From positions 1-60,832 of the forward strand of contig SVBX01000020.1 of NCBI GenBank assembly GCA_015058655.1: a stretch of 60,832 bases of DNA, written 5' to 3'. Source of the stretch: Pseudoselenomonas ruminantium. GTDB lineage: Bacteria; Bacillota; Negativicutes; Selenomonadales; Selenomonadaceae. The notes under the pieces are model-generated. The model worked only from the letters and a program-made list of their open reading frames with translations. It was not told where the DNA came from and made no database searches. The position numbers were made by a program, and so were the translations under genes. Shown here piece after piece: positions 8,433 to 14,425 of this stretch (positions within the stretch are counted from its first letter, which is position 1; each line of letters begins with the position of its first letter).

Positions 8433-8693
8433 TCAATCGTCATAGTGGCCTCGACAGGCAACGATATAAGTTACCTTGTTTTTCTCATAGTACACAATGC
8501 GATTATCATCATCAATCCTTCTGCTCCACAACCCCTGTAAATTATGTTTCAACGGCTCCGGTTTTCCCAGTCCCTCAAATGGATTTCGTTTGATATCCTG
8601 CAAGAGCATGTTTATACGCTTCAAAGTTTTCTTGTCCTGCATCTGCCAATAAAGATAATCTTCCCAGGCTCGATCTTCCCACATCATGCCCAT
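8433..8693 (-). CDS. yoeB: YoeB/Txe-family mRNA interferase toxin
   Basis: This is a ribosome-dependent endoribonuclease toxin of the RelE fold, 86 residues. The catalytic positions of E. coli YoeB are matched at the same numbers: Glu46 (GKPEPLK), Arg65 (NRIVY), His83 and Tyr84 (RGHYDD). It starts 3 bases after the antitoxin stop, with GAGGTGG inside the end of the antitoxin gene as ribosome site, so the two are coupled. The toxin would cut mRNA at the ribosomal A site during stress. YoeB often pairs with YefM, but here the partner looks RelB/DinJ-like. Confidence 0.92.
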   Translation of the reverse strand: MGMMWEDRAWEDYLYWQMQDKKTLKRINMLLQDIKRNPFEGLGKPEPLKHNLQGLWSRRIDDDNRIVYYEKNKVTYIVACRGHYDD

Positions 8694-8696
8694 TGG

Positions 8697-8969
8697 TCAA
8701 TCCACCTCTATAAGATCATGTTCCTCGAAATGTGCTTTGCCATTCTTTATATCTTGCATTATCCCTTCAAGATAGCGTATGTTACTCTCAGAATAGAAAC
8801 GATCCGTCCCTGCCGAAACCTCGAAAGGTATCCTCCGCTCCCTGCCAACCTTCTTAGCAAAGATGGTAAAAGCAGCGCTCATGGACAGGCCCATGTCAGC
8901 GCACGCCTGCTCCATGCTCTTCTTCACATCATAATCCAGCTTGAAATTAACACTTACAGACTGTGCCAT
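8697..8969 (-). CDS. RelB/DinJ-family antitoxin
   Basis: This 90-residue protein has the ribbon-helix-helix amino terminus of RelB/DinJ antitoxins (SVSVNFKLDYDVKKSMEQAC then MGLSMSAAFTIF) and a charged carboxyl-terminal tail for toxin binding. The ATG at 8969 is chosen because GTGAGGCG precedes it by 7 bases and because 27 upstream in-frame codons show no family likeness. It should neutralise the YoeB-like toxin and repress its own promoter (9009-9036) as a dimer or complex. Confidence 0.88.
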   Translation of the reverse strand: MAQSVSVNFKLDYDVKKSMEQACADMGLSMSAAFTIFAKKVGRERRIPFEVSAGTDRFYSESNIRYLEGIMQDIKNGKAHFEEHDLIEVD

Positions 8970-9008
8970 ATTTAACGCCTCACTTTCATAAAGAAATCTT
9001 ATATGAAA

Positions 9009-9036
9009 ATTATAGCAAAACCACATAATAATGCAA
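9009..9036 (-). promoter_or_regulatory. Promoter of the relB-yoeB operon
   Basis: TTGCAT (9031-9036), a 16-base spacer and TATAAT (9009-9014) read leftward toward the antitoxin gene, with the predicted start near 9002. Confidence 0.65.
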
Positions 9037-9055
9037 CACCATTTTCGCATGCAAA

Positions 9056-9077
9056 AGACCCCGCCGAAGCGGGGTCT
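9056..9077 (-). terminator. Terminator of the porin gene
   Basis: AGACCCCGC pairs perfectly with GCGGGGTCT around CGAA, and on the minus strand TTTTGC follows. It lies 36 bases beyond the porin stop. Confidence 0.85.
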
Positions 9078-9112
9078 CTATGTGTCTGTTTAGTTTTTCT
9101 CTAATCGCTGGA

Positions 9113-10465
9113 TTAGAAGAACCACTCAACACGGCCGAACAGCTGACGAACCTTCTCGCCGTTGTTGCCACCGATAACCTTGTTAGCACCGTACTGAACA
9201 GTACCAACGATGTTCTTCAGGAAGGTGTAGTTAGCACCAATCTGCCAGCCCTTCAGGCCTTCATCGGTAACATCCCAGGTCTTAGCCGGAGTTGCAGTGA
9301 TGCCGAGGTGACGGTATGCAACCCATGCACCCCAAGTGCCCTTGTTGGCAGCCTGAGCACCCTTGTAGTCGAACTCGATGCCCCAAGACTTATCCTGGTT
9401 GCCGTTGAACTTACGGTTTGCATCATAGTCGAACTTGACATTGCTCTTAGCATAGTAGCCATGCAGAGCGCTGTTCTTGTCGAACTGATAGCCAGCCTTC
9501 AACTGCCAGATGTTGTTCTTCTTGGAACCGTTGTTGCCGTCAACGAACTTGCTGCCGTTAGCATAACGGAAATAACGGAGGGCGCCGAAGAAGCCCTTGT
9601 TGCGGTTAGCATTGTAATCAACGCCAGCATAGAACACGCTGTTGCCGTTGTCAGTAAGCAAGAGGTCATCACGATTTACATAACCACCAACCTGCGCAAT
9701 ATAGGTCTTGTACACGCCGCCATCGAAAGCATCGCGAGCACGACCAGCACCGATAGCACCGGAAACCTTATTCTTGTTACCGAGCTGGATGTCAGCACCG
9801 GACATCTCAGTATCGTTGATGCTGTCGTTGCCGTACATGCTGAAACGACCGAAACGGAGGCTGAAGTTCTTGTAATCGCCCTGAGCCCAAGCGCGCTTCA
9901 GACGAACGGTAACATCGTTGCCATTTGTATCGCCATCTTCGGACATGTCGAACTTACCATCGAGACGAGCGTTCACAGTCCAGTGCTCGTTGACCTCAGC
10001 GGAGGGCTCGAGGCGGAAGAGCAGGTCATTGTTCTTGCCCTTGTAGTCAGTGCTGCCATCAGCCTTGTAAGTGTTGTGCTCGTAGGTGTACTCCAACTTG
10101 CCGTTCCACTTAACCATGTCAGCATGCTTCTCGAGGTTAGCAACGCGAACGCCGAGGCTGTTCAGCTCATCAGCAAACTCAGCAGCGAGCTTGTCGATCA
10201 TAGCCTTGTCAGCAGCGGAAACATCGCTCTTTGCCATAGCGCGAGCAACCATCTGAGCCATCTCGTAACGAGTGATGTTACGATCGCCACGATAGGTGCT
10301 GTCGCCATAACCTTCGATGACACCGTCAGCAGCGAGCTGGCTAACAGCATCATAAGCCCAATGGTCAGCAGGAACATCGGAGAACGGATTTGCAGCAGCA
10401 AAAGTGGTGCTAGCTGCGCCCACAACCAGAGCAGTGGTCAGGGCAGAAACGAGAGTCTTCTTCAT
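9113..10465 (-). CDS. ompM: SLH-domain outer-membrane porin (OmpM/Mep45 type)
   Basis: This is a major outer-membrane channel that also tethers the outer membrane to peptidoglycan. It has 450 residues: a signal peptide ending near Ala23; one SLH domain at about 26-85 (FSDVPADHWAYDAVSQLA; RYEMAQMVARAM); a short coiled-coil-like helix (ANLEKH); and then a beta-barrel with alternating aromatic strands ending in an outer-membrane type terminal Phe (VEWFF). In Selenomonas and Veillonella such proteins bind polyamine-modified peptidoglycan through the SLH domain. It is a single-gene unit with its own promoter, a long leader with an SD-masking hairpin, and a strong terminator, as expected for a very abundant protein. 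Confidence 0.95.
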   Translation of the reverse strand: MKKTLVSALTTALVVGAASTTFAAANPFSDVPADHWAYDAVSQLAADGVIEGYGDSTYRGDRNITRYEMAQMVARAMAKSDVSAADKAMIDKLAAEFADELNSLGVRVANLEKHADMVKWNGKLEYTYEHNTYKADGSTDYKGKNNDLLFRLEPSAEVNEHWTVNARLDGKFDMSEDGDTNGNDVTVRLKRAWAQGDYKNFSLRFGRFSMYGNDSINDTEMSGADIQLGNKNKVSGAIGAGRARDAFDGGVYKTYIAQVGGYVNRDDLLLTDNGNSVFYAGVDYNANRNKGFFGALRYFRYANGSKFVDGNNGSKKNNIWQLKAGYQFDKNSALHGYYAKSNVKFDYDANRKFNGNQDKSWGIEFDYKGAQAANKGTWGAWVAYRHLGITATPAKTWDVTDEGLKGWQIGANYTFLKNIVGTVQYGANKVIGGNNGEKVRQLFGRVEWFF

Positions 10466-10475
10466 TGAGAAACTC

Positions 10476-10527
10476 CTCCTTCTGTAAAATAGATTAACAT
10501 ACGGCGCCGAGTCCGTAAGAAGGAGTT
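10476..10527 (-). promoter_or_regulatory. SD-occluding hairpin in the porin mRNA leader
   Basis: In the porin leader the ribosome site AGAAGGAG (10483 down to 10476) is perfectly complementary to CTCCTTCT (10525 down to 10518), with a 34-base loop that holds its own GC-rich stem (ACGG..CCGT). Pairing would hide the whole Shine-Dalgarno sequence, so translation of the porin may be switched by a protein, an RNA or temperature. Confidence 0.6.
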
Positions 10528-10585
10528 CATTCGAGTTTCCATGTTTCCTCAGAGTTCACTCCATCTTCTTTTCTCGACATGTCGT

Positions 10586-10614
10586 ATGATACCATCTTTT
10601 TTTCAGCTAGGCAA
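10586..10614 (-). promoter_or_regulatory. Promoter of the porin gene
   Basis: TTGCCT (10609-10614), a 17-base spacer ending in TGG, and TATCAT (10586-10591), with an A-tract in the spacer, read leftward. The start would be near 10579, giving a leader of about 114 bases. Confidence 0.65.
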
Positions 10615-10692
10615 CCCCTTTTTAGATTTTTTTCATAAAATGTCATGTTTAAATCATTTTTTTCATGGTTTTAGCTCTCGGTGCAATAATTA

Positions 10693-10701
10693 TGATATAC
10701 T
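10693..10701 (+). promoter_or_regulatory. Extended -10 promoter of toxin mRNA, par-like locus 1
   Basis: TGATATACT is an extended -10 element with no good -35 (AGCTCT at the right spacing). The start would be near 10708, about 35 bases before the toxin ATG. The second locus has a matching arrangement at 11956-11964. Confidence 0.55.
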
Positions 10702-10738
10702 ACAAGAGCCGCCCCTTCTGCTTTTGGAAGGAGGTGAA

Positions 10739-10760
10739 GCTCATGCTGGCAGATTTCTTA
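10739..10760 (+). repeat. Direct repeat a of par-like locus 1 (over the toxin start codon)
   Basis: GCTCATGC then CAGATTTCTT spans the toxin ATG. The same words recur at 10910-10933 as GCTCATGC then CAGATTTCTTT, with a two-base longer middle. The second copy lies at the 5' end of the opposing RNA, giving that RNA complementarity to the translation start of the toxin. Confidence 0.85.
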
Positions 10761-10826
10761 CTGGCCGTACTGGCGGGGATAGTCGCTACCGTTATAGTTG
10801 ACTTGATCCGCAAATGGTTGGACTAG
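10743..10826 (+). CDS. Fst-like type I toxin peptide, par-like locus 1 (27 residues)
   Basis: A 27-residue peptide begins MLADFLLAVLAGIVATVIVD and ends in RKWLD. One hydrophobic helix is followed by a basic-aromatic tail, the layout of Fst/Lpt/Ldr membrane toxins. AAGGAGG lies 8 bases before the ATG and can pair within CCTTC/GAAGG upstream, which would slow translation. The shared residues with the peptide at 12007-12093 are DFLL, the central LA and the end DL(I/V)RKWLD. It lacks the proline common in classical Fst peptides, so the family name is tentative. The locus architecture supports the type I assignment more strongly than the peptide does. Confidence 0.72.
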   Translation: MLADFLLAVLAGIVATVIVDLIRKWLD

Positions 10827-10853
10827 CGGCATCCAGCCTCTAGACACAAAAAA

Positions 10854-10894
10854 GCACCCCACATTGGGAGGGCCGTTACCACCTCCCGGGGTGC
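10854..10894. terminator. Shared bidirectional terminator, par-like locus 1
   Basis: GCACCCC/GGGGTGC outer arms and GGGAGG/CCTCCC inner arms are flanked by six A on the left and a T run on the right, so RNAs from both directions can end here. Confidence 0.85.
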
Positions 10895-10909
10895 GTTTTT
10901 TGTTGATCG

Positions 10910-10933
10910 GCTCATGCCTCAACAGATTTCTTT
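10910..10933 (+). repeat. Direct repeat b of par-like locus 1
   Basis: This is the second copy of the repeat at 10739-10760, placed immediately downstream of the predicted start (10935) of the opposing RNA. Confidence 0.8.
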
Positions 10934-10941
10934 GTGTCTTG

Positions 10942-10971
10942 ATTATACCACTTGCTGCTGGATAAAATCAA
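10942..10971 (-). promoter_or_regulatory. Promoter of antitoxin RNA, par-like locus 1
   Basis: TTGATT (10966-10971), an 18-base spacer and TATAAT (10942-10947), read leftward. The -35 overlaps the stop codon of the DUF951 gene. The block CAAGTGGTATAAT is shared exactly with the promoter at 12195-12224. Confidence 0.8.
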
Positions 10972-11159
10972 TAGTTTTCCACTTTTCCTTTTGCCATCCT
11001 GTTGAATTTGACTCTCGGCACCATGACGATATGCCCGCAGCCCTGGCACTTCAGCCGCACATCAGCCCCCAGCTGCATGATTTCCCATATCCTGCTGCCG
11101 CAGGGATGGGGCTTTTTGACCTGCACCAGGTCGCCAATTTCATAAGTAATCGCATCCAT
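10968..11159 (-). CDS. DUF951-family small protein
   Basis: A 63-residue conserved Firmicute protein of unknown role, recognised by GDLVQVKKPHPCGSRIWEI and the paired cysteines of CQGCGHIVMVPR. The single CxxC plus the earlier PHPCG cysteine suggest metal binding or a nucleic-acid-binding SH3-like fold. In many Firmicutes DUF951 genes sit next to ychF; here ychF is 1.1 kb away, with a nitrilase-family gene and the second par-like locus inserted between. AGAAGGGAATCAA precedes the ATG. Confidence 0.85.
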   Translation of the reverse strand: MDAITYEIGDLVQVKKPHPCGSRIWEIMQLGADVRLKCQGCGHIVMVPRVKFNRMAKGKVENY

Positions 11160-11189
11160 TTGATTCCCTTCTTTCTGTGAGGTGTAAAA

Positions 11190-11963
11190 ATGAAAATATC
11201 AATCCTGCAAATGCACACTATCCTGGGTCAGCCAAAGAAAAACCAAGCATCGCTCCTGCAAATGGCAGAAAATGCCATGCAGGAAAGTCCTGATGCGCTC
11301 CTGCTTCCGGAAATGTGGAATATCGGCTTCTTTCCCCGCCCCATCGAGGACTACGCCGACAAGGACGGAGAAAGCACTCGCGCCCTGCTGTCAGGACTTG
11401 CCCAGAGATACGCAGTCAACATAGTCGGCGGCTCCGTGGCAAGGCTGGACTCTGCCGCAGGAAAAATCTACAATACTTGCTATGTCTTTGACAGGGCAGG
11501 GCAAGAAATCGCCAACTACGACAAGGTGCATCTCTTCTCCCCCGGCAGGGAAGACCAGGTCTTTGAGCGCGGCAATCACATCTCCACCTTCAGCCTGGAC
11601 GGCCACAAGTGCGGTGTCGCCATCTGCTATGACCTGAGATTCGGCAACTTCCTCAGCACCATCGCCCAAGATATAGAAATCCTCTTCCTCCCTGCCGCCT
11701 GGCCCAAGCTCAGGCAAAAGCACTGGGATGTGCTGACCCAGGCCAGGGCCATTGAGTATCAGGTGTTCGTAGCAGCCTGCAACGGAGGAGCCGCAACCAG
11801 CGACAAACACCCGCTGGGCGGGCATTCCGGCATATTCGACCCCTGGGGGGAAGTACTGGCGAAAGCAGGGGAAGGAGAAGAAATCATTTCAGCAGAGCTG
11901 CTTTTTGGACTTTTACAGGATGCAAGAGGAAAAATCCCCGTAAGAAAAGATAATATGGTATAA
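11190..11963 (+). CDS. Carbon-nitrogen hydrolase (nitrilase/omega-amidase family)
   Basis: A 257-residue cytoplasmic hydrolase with the catalytic triad of the nitrilase superfamily visible as Glu41 (LLLPEMW), Lys112 (NYDKVHLF) and Cys146 (AICYDLRF). It is closest in style to YafV/NIT2-type omega-amidases, which remove ammonia from alpha-ketoglutaramate or alpha-ketosuccinamate, but the substrate cannot be fixed from sequence. GAGGTG precedes the ATG by 7 bases. It lies between the two par-like toxin loci, and its stop codon is inside the -10 of the second toxin promoter. It is one of the few plus-strand genes here. Confidence 0.88.
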   Translation: MKISILQMHTILGQPKKNQASLLQMAENAMQESPDALLLPEMWNIGFFPRPIEDYADKDGESTRALLSGLAQRYAVNIVGGSVARLDSAAGKIYNTCYVFDRAGQEIANYDKVHLFSPGREDQVFERGNHISTFSLDGHKCGVAICYDLRFGNFLSTIAQDIEILFLPAAWPKLRQKHWDVLTQARAIEYQVFVAACNGGAATSDKHPLGGHSGIFDPWGEVLAKAGEGEEIISAELLFGLLQDARGKIPVRKDNMV

Positions 11964-11964
11964 T
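11956..11964 (+). promoter_or_regulatory. Extended -10 promoter of toxin mRNA, par-like locus 2
   Basis: TGGTATAAT is an extended -10 with perfect TATAAT (11959-11964) and no clear -35. It overlaps the stop codon of the nitrilase gene. The start would be near 11971. Confidence 0.65.
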
Positions 11965-11997
11965 GTCTCCGCTGCCCTCTTCCTCCAAAGAAGGGAG

Positions 11998-12028
11998 GTG
12001 AGTATATTGTCTTTCATTGATTTTTTGC
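11998..12028 (+). repeat. Direct repeat a of par-like locus 2 (over the toxin start codon)
   Basis: GTGAGTA, TTGTC, TTCATTGATTTT and GC occur in order here and again at 12161-12188 with only a few inserted or changed bases. This copy covers the end of the ribosome site, the TTG start codon and the first codons of the toxin. Confidence 0.85.
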
Positions 12029-12093
12029 TGTCGATTCTGGCAAGCTTGATCGCAGCTATGCTGGCAGATCTTGTGCGCAAATGGTTAGATTAG
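12007..12093 (+). CDS. Fst-like type I toxin peptide, par-like locus 2 (28 residues)
   Basis: A 28-residue peptide reads MSFIDFLLSILASLIAAMLA then DLVRKWLD, a single membrane helix with a basic-aromatic tail like the peptide at 10743-10826. The start is TTG, 6 bases after GGAGGTGA. Upstream CCTCTTC can pair with GAAGGGAGG, masking the ribosome site. The weak start codon and masked site are in keeping with a toxin whose translation is held low. Identity with the first peptide is highest in DFLL and at the carboxyl end. Confidence 0.72.
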   Translation: MSFIDFLLSILASLIAAMLADLVRKWLD

Positions 12094-12119
12094 CAGCAAT
12101 CTAGCCTCCGTACAAAAAG

Positions 12120-12148
12120 CCCCAGGGGAGTTTCCGCCTCCCCTGGGG
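12120..12148. terminator. Shared bidirectional terminator, par-like locus 2
   Basis: CCCCAGGGGAG (12120-12130) and CTCCCCTGGGG (12138-12148) form a perfect 11-base stem with a 7-base loop, with AAAAA on the left and TTCTTTTT on the right. Confidence 0.88.
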
Positions 12149-12160
12149 TTCTTTTTGTTT

Positions 12161-12188
12161 GTGAGTAATTGTCATTCATTGATTTTGC
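12161..12188 (+). repeat. Direct repeat b of par-like locus 2
   Basis: Second copy of the repeat at 11998-12028, ending exactly at the predicted start of the opposing RNA. Confidence 0.8.
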
Positions 12189-12194
12189 AACTCA

Positions 12195-12224
12195 ATTATA
12201 CCACTTGTCGCCACATGAAATCAA
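12195..12224 (-). promoter_or_regulatory. Promoter of antitoxin RNA, par-like locus 2
   Basis: TTGATT (12219-12224), 18-base spacer, TATAAT (12195-12200), read leftward. It shares CAAGTGGTATAAT and the -35 with the promoter at 10942-10971 and sits just beyond the stop codon of ychF. Confidence 0.8.
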
Positions 12225-12232
12225 TAGCAACC

Positions 12233-13339
12233 TCACACATTGAACAGGAAGTTCGTCACATCCCCGTCCTGCATGACATACTCCTTGCCCTCGGTGCGCA
12301 CCTGTCCCTTTTCGCGGGCTGCAGCCACGGAGCCTGCGGCTACGAGGTCGTCATAGCCCACAATCTCAGCACGGATGAAGCCGCGCTCGAAGTCCGTGTG
12401 TATCTTGCCTGCGGCCTTGGGGGCCGTGGTGCCTTTCGTAATCGTCCAGGCGCGGCACTCGTCCGGGCCGGCGGTGAGGAAGGTCATGAGTCCAAGGAGG
12501 TCAAAGGCTCCCTTGATGAGCTTGTCAAGGCCGGACTCCTCAAGGCCCATATCAGCCAAAAATTCCTTGGCTTCGTCCTCGTCCAGCTCGGCAATCTCAC
12601 TCTCCACCTTGGCGGAGATGGCTACTACCTCGGAGCCATGCTGGGCGGCGAAATCACGGACTTTGGCCACATACTGGTTATCTTTGTCAGCCGTTGCCAC
12701 TTCATCCTCGGACACATTGGCAACATAGAGGACAGGCTTCAAAGTCAGGAGGTTCATCTCCTTGATGAGCTCCAGTTCCTCGGCGTCAAGGCCCATGCTG
12801 CGGGCAGGCTTGCCTTCCTCCAAGGTCTCCTTGATGCGGCGCACCAATTCGTCCTCGGCCCTGGCTTCCTTGTTGCCGGACTTAGCCAGCTTCGCCAAAC
12901 GGGAGATGCGCTTCTCCACTACATCCAGGTCAGCCAGGCACAGCTCTGTCTGGATGATTTCGATATCGCGCAGGGGATCTACGCCCCCCTCCACATGGGT
13001 GATATTGCCATCCTCGAAGCAGCGTACCACATGGGCCACCGCATCCACCTGACGGATATGCTCCAGGAACTTATTGCCCAGGCCCTCACCCTGGCTGGCA
13101 CCTTTCACCAAACCGGCAATGTCCACGAAACGGACAGAGGCGGGAGTTGTCTTCTTGGAGTTATACATCTCATGGAGGACATTCAGCCTGCTATCCGGCA
13201 CCGCCACCACGCCCACATTGGGCTCGATGGTGCAGAAGGGATAGTTGGCGGCCTCGGCGCCGGCCTTGGTTATAGCATTGAAAAGCGTAGACTTGCCCAC
13301 ATTGGGCAGGCCTACGATACCTACTTCTAAATTGCTCAT
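12233..13339 (-). CDS. ychF: Redox-regulated ATPase YchF/OLA1
   Basis: A 368-residue Obg-family P-loop NTPase that prefers ATP and binds ribosomes. The G1 motif GLPNVGKST, the G3 motif DIAGLVKGAS and a carboxyl-terminal TGS-type domain (TAPKAAGKIHTDFERGFIRA) are present at normal family length. AAGGTG lies 8 bases before the ATG. It is followed by the antisense promoter of par-like locus 2, so read-through from ychF could add to that RNA. Confidence 0.97.
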   Translation of the reverse strand: MSNLEVGIVGLPNVGKSTLFNAITKAGAEAANYPFCTIEPNVGVVAVPDSRLNVLHEMYNSKKTTPASVRFVDIAGLVKGASQGEGLGNKFLEHIRQVDAVAHVVRCFEDGNITHVEGGVDPLRDIEIIQTELCLADLDVVEKRISRLAKLAKSGNKEARAEDELVRRIKETLEEGKPARSMGLDAEELELIKEMNLLTLKPVLYVANVSEDEVATADKDNQYVAKVRDFAAQHGSEVVAISAKVESEIAELDEDEAKEFLADMGLEESGLDKLIKGAFDLLGLMTFLTAGPDECRAWTITKGTTAPKAAGKIHTDFERGFIRAEIVGYDDLVAAGSVAAAREKGQVRTEGKEYVMQDGDVTNFLFNV

Positions 13340-13384
13340 TAAAAAATCACCTTGTAGTTAGAATTGAAAACTTATCTAGCAGGC

Positions 13385-13542
13385 CTTGCCTGCCCCGTGA
13401 AACGGGGAAGGGGGACCGGCGCAGCCGGTGGAAGGGGGGGCCAGAGGTCATACAATGCACTTCGAAATCACGAGTACGGCCTATAATCCCCCTTCCACCA
13501 CCTTCGGTGGTCCCCCTCCCCCGTAAACGGGGGAGGCTAAAC
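13385..13542. repeat. GC-rich intergenic palindromic repeat, copy 2
   Basis: Between upp and ychF two half-units face each other. The left one is CCCCGTGAAACGGGG plus GGGGGACCGGCGCAGCCGG. The right one is CCACCACCTTCGGTGGTCCC plus CCCCCGTAAACGGGGG. Each half is a double hairpin, and the whole is an imperfect inverted repeat of about 160 bases. The same words occur at 1603-1760 and 18335-18460. No gene is seen in the 228-base gap. Confidence 0.8.
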
Positions 13543-13567
13543 TTCTAGTTGCGTTCCTGCTCTATTG

Positions 13568-14203
13568 TTACAGCGTACCGAAGATGCGGTCACCGGCATC
13601 GCCCAGGCCGGGCACGATGTAGCCGTGTTCGTTGAGTTTCTCATCCACAGCTGCCACATACACAGGTACATCGGGATGCTCTTTGTTGATGACCTCGATG
13701 CCCTCAGGAGCAGCCACCAGGCACATGAGGATGATGGACTGGGCGCCCTTCTCCTTGATGAGGGACAGAGCTGCAGAAGCGCTGCCGCCAGTAGCCAGCA
13801 TGGGGTCAACCACGATGAGGGTGCGGTCTGCCACATCGCTGGGCAGCTTGCAGTAATATTCTACGGGCTTCAGTGTCTCAGGGTCGCGGTACATGCCCAC
13901 ATGGCCCACACGGGCAGCGGGAATCATGTTCACCACGCCGCTGAGCATGCCCAGACCTGCGCGAAGGATAGGCACCACGCCAACTTTCTTGCCAGCCAGC
14001 ACCTTAGACTTGCACTTGGCCACGGGAGTCTCGATATCCACTTCCTTCAAGGGGAAGTCACGAGTGATCTCATAGGCCATGAACATGGAGATTTCCTCCA
14101 ACAGCTCACGGAAATCCTTGGTTCCCGTATCCTTCTGGCGCATGAGGGTCAGCTTATGCTGAATAAGGGGGTGGTCGATGACATTGACTTTCAGATCTGA
14201 CAT
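13568..14203 (-). CDS. upp: Uracil phosphoribosyltransferase
   Basis: Salvages uracil to UMP using PRPP in the cytoplasm. The 211-residue protein has the full family pattern: PILRAGLGM, the PRPP loop [12 protein letters not shown] near residue 130, and the uracil-binding end ([17 protein letters not shown]). AAAGGAG precedes the ATG. It has its own promoter (14253-14281), placed after a terminator that insulates it from the csaB operon. No PyrR-type attenuator was recognised. Confidence 0.97.
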   Translation of the reverse strand: MSDLKVNVIDHPLIQHKLTLMRQKDTGTKDFRELLEEISMFMAYEITRDFPLKEVDIETPVAKCKSKVLAGKKVGVVPILRAGLGMLSGVVNMIPAARVGHVGMYRDPETLKPVEYYCKLPSDVADRTLIVVDPMLATGGSASAALSLIKEKGAQSIILMCLVAAPEGIEVINKEHPDVPVYVAAVDEKLNEHGYIVPGLGDAGDRIFGTL

Positions 14204-14252
14204 GACATTATCTCCTTTATATCAATATGTTTGCCGAGGCTATATCTAATTA

Positions 14253-14281
14253 ATAATATCACGAAAGGACAGCTGACACAA
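14253..14281 (-). promoter_or_regulatory. Promoter of upp
   Basis: TTGTGT (14276-14281), 17-base spacer, TATTAT (14253-14258), leftward. The leader to the ATG is about 43 bases. Confidence 0.6.
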
Positions 14282-14288
14282 CAGAAAA

Positions 14289-14314
14289 AGAGCCGCCCCC
14301 GTAGGAACGGCTCT
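14289..14314 (-). terminator. Terminator downstream of csaB
   Basis: AGAGCCG (14289-14295) pairs with CGGCTCT (14308-14314); leftward a thymidine run follows. It ends either the csaB operon or the candidate small RNA at 14289-14398. Confidence 0.75.
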
Positions 14315-14398
14315 CCCCTTGTCCACCATGCGGACCTCGTGGTGTCGCAAGCGACCAACCCGCAACACCAAATGCCATGATGAAACCTAACCTAGGTC
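14289..14398 (-). ncRNA. Candidate structured small RNA between csaB and upp
   Basis: An extended -10 (TGCTACAAT, -10 at 14400-14405) just beyond the csaB stop could start a leftward RNA of about 110 bases. It would contain GTCGC-TT-GCGAC and GTCC..GGAC hairpins and end in the terminator at 14289-14314. The -35 is poor (TAGCAT). No known riboswitch or RNA family was recognised. It could equally be the 3' untranslated tail of csaB. Confidence 0.35.
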
Positions 14399-14425
14399 TA
14401 TTGTAGCACAATATACATAAAAATG

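Larger units (their letters stand above)
10848..10935 (-). ncRNA. Antisense antitoxin RNA (RNA II-like), par-like locus 1
   Basis: From the promoter at 10942-10971 a leftward RNA of about 88 bases would start near 10935 and end after the shared terminator (10854-10894) in the uridine run at 10853-10848. Its 5' end is exactly the complement of direct repeat b (10910-10933) and so can pair with the toxin start region. Its 3' half is complementary to the toxin mRNA terminator. This is the RNA II design of the pAD1 par locus. Confidence 0.75.
12114..12188 (-). ncRNA. Antisense antitoxin RNA (RNA II-like), par-like locus 2
   Basis: A leftward RNA of about 75 bases is predicted from the promoter at 12195-12224 (start near 12188) to the uridine run left of the shared terminator. 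Its 5' end is exactly the complement of direct repeat b (12161-12188), so it can pair with the toxin ribosome site and start codon in the mRNA. Confidence 0.75.

Noticed and set aside
10541..10801. 86-codon plus-strand frame overlapping the porin promoter and toxin locus 1
   Set aside because: It runs through the porin promoter and the toxin ribosome site in another frame and has no ribosome site of its own.
14204..14314. PyrR-type attenuator controlling upp
   Set aside because: A terminator is present, but the PyrR-binding loop consensus was not found and upp has its own promoter downstream of the terminator.
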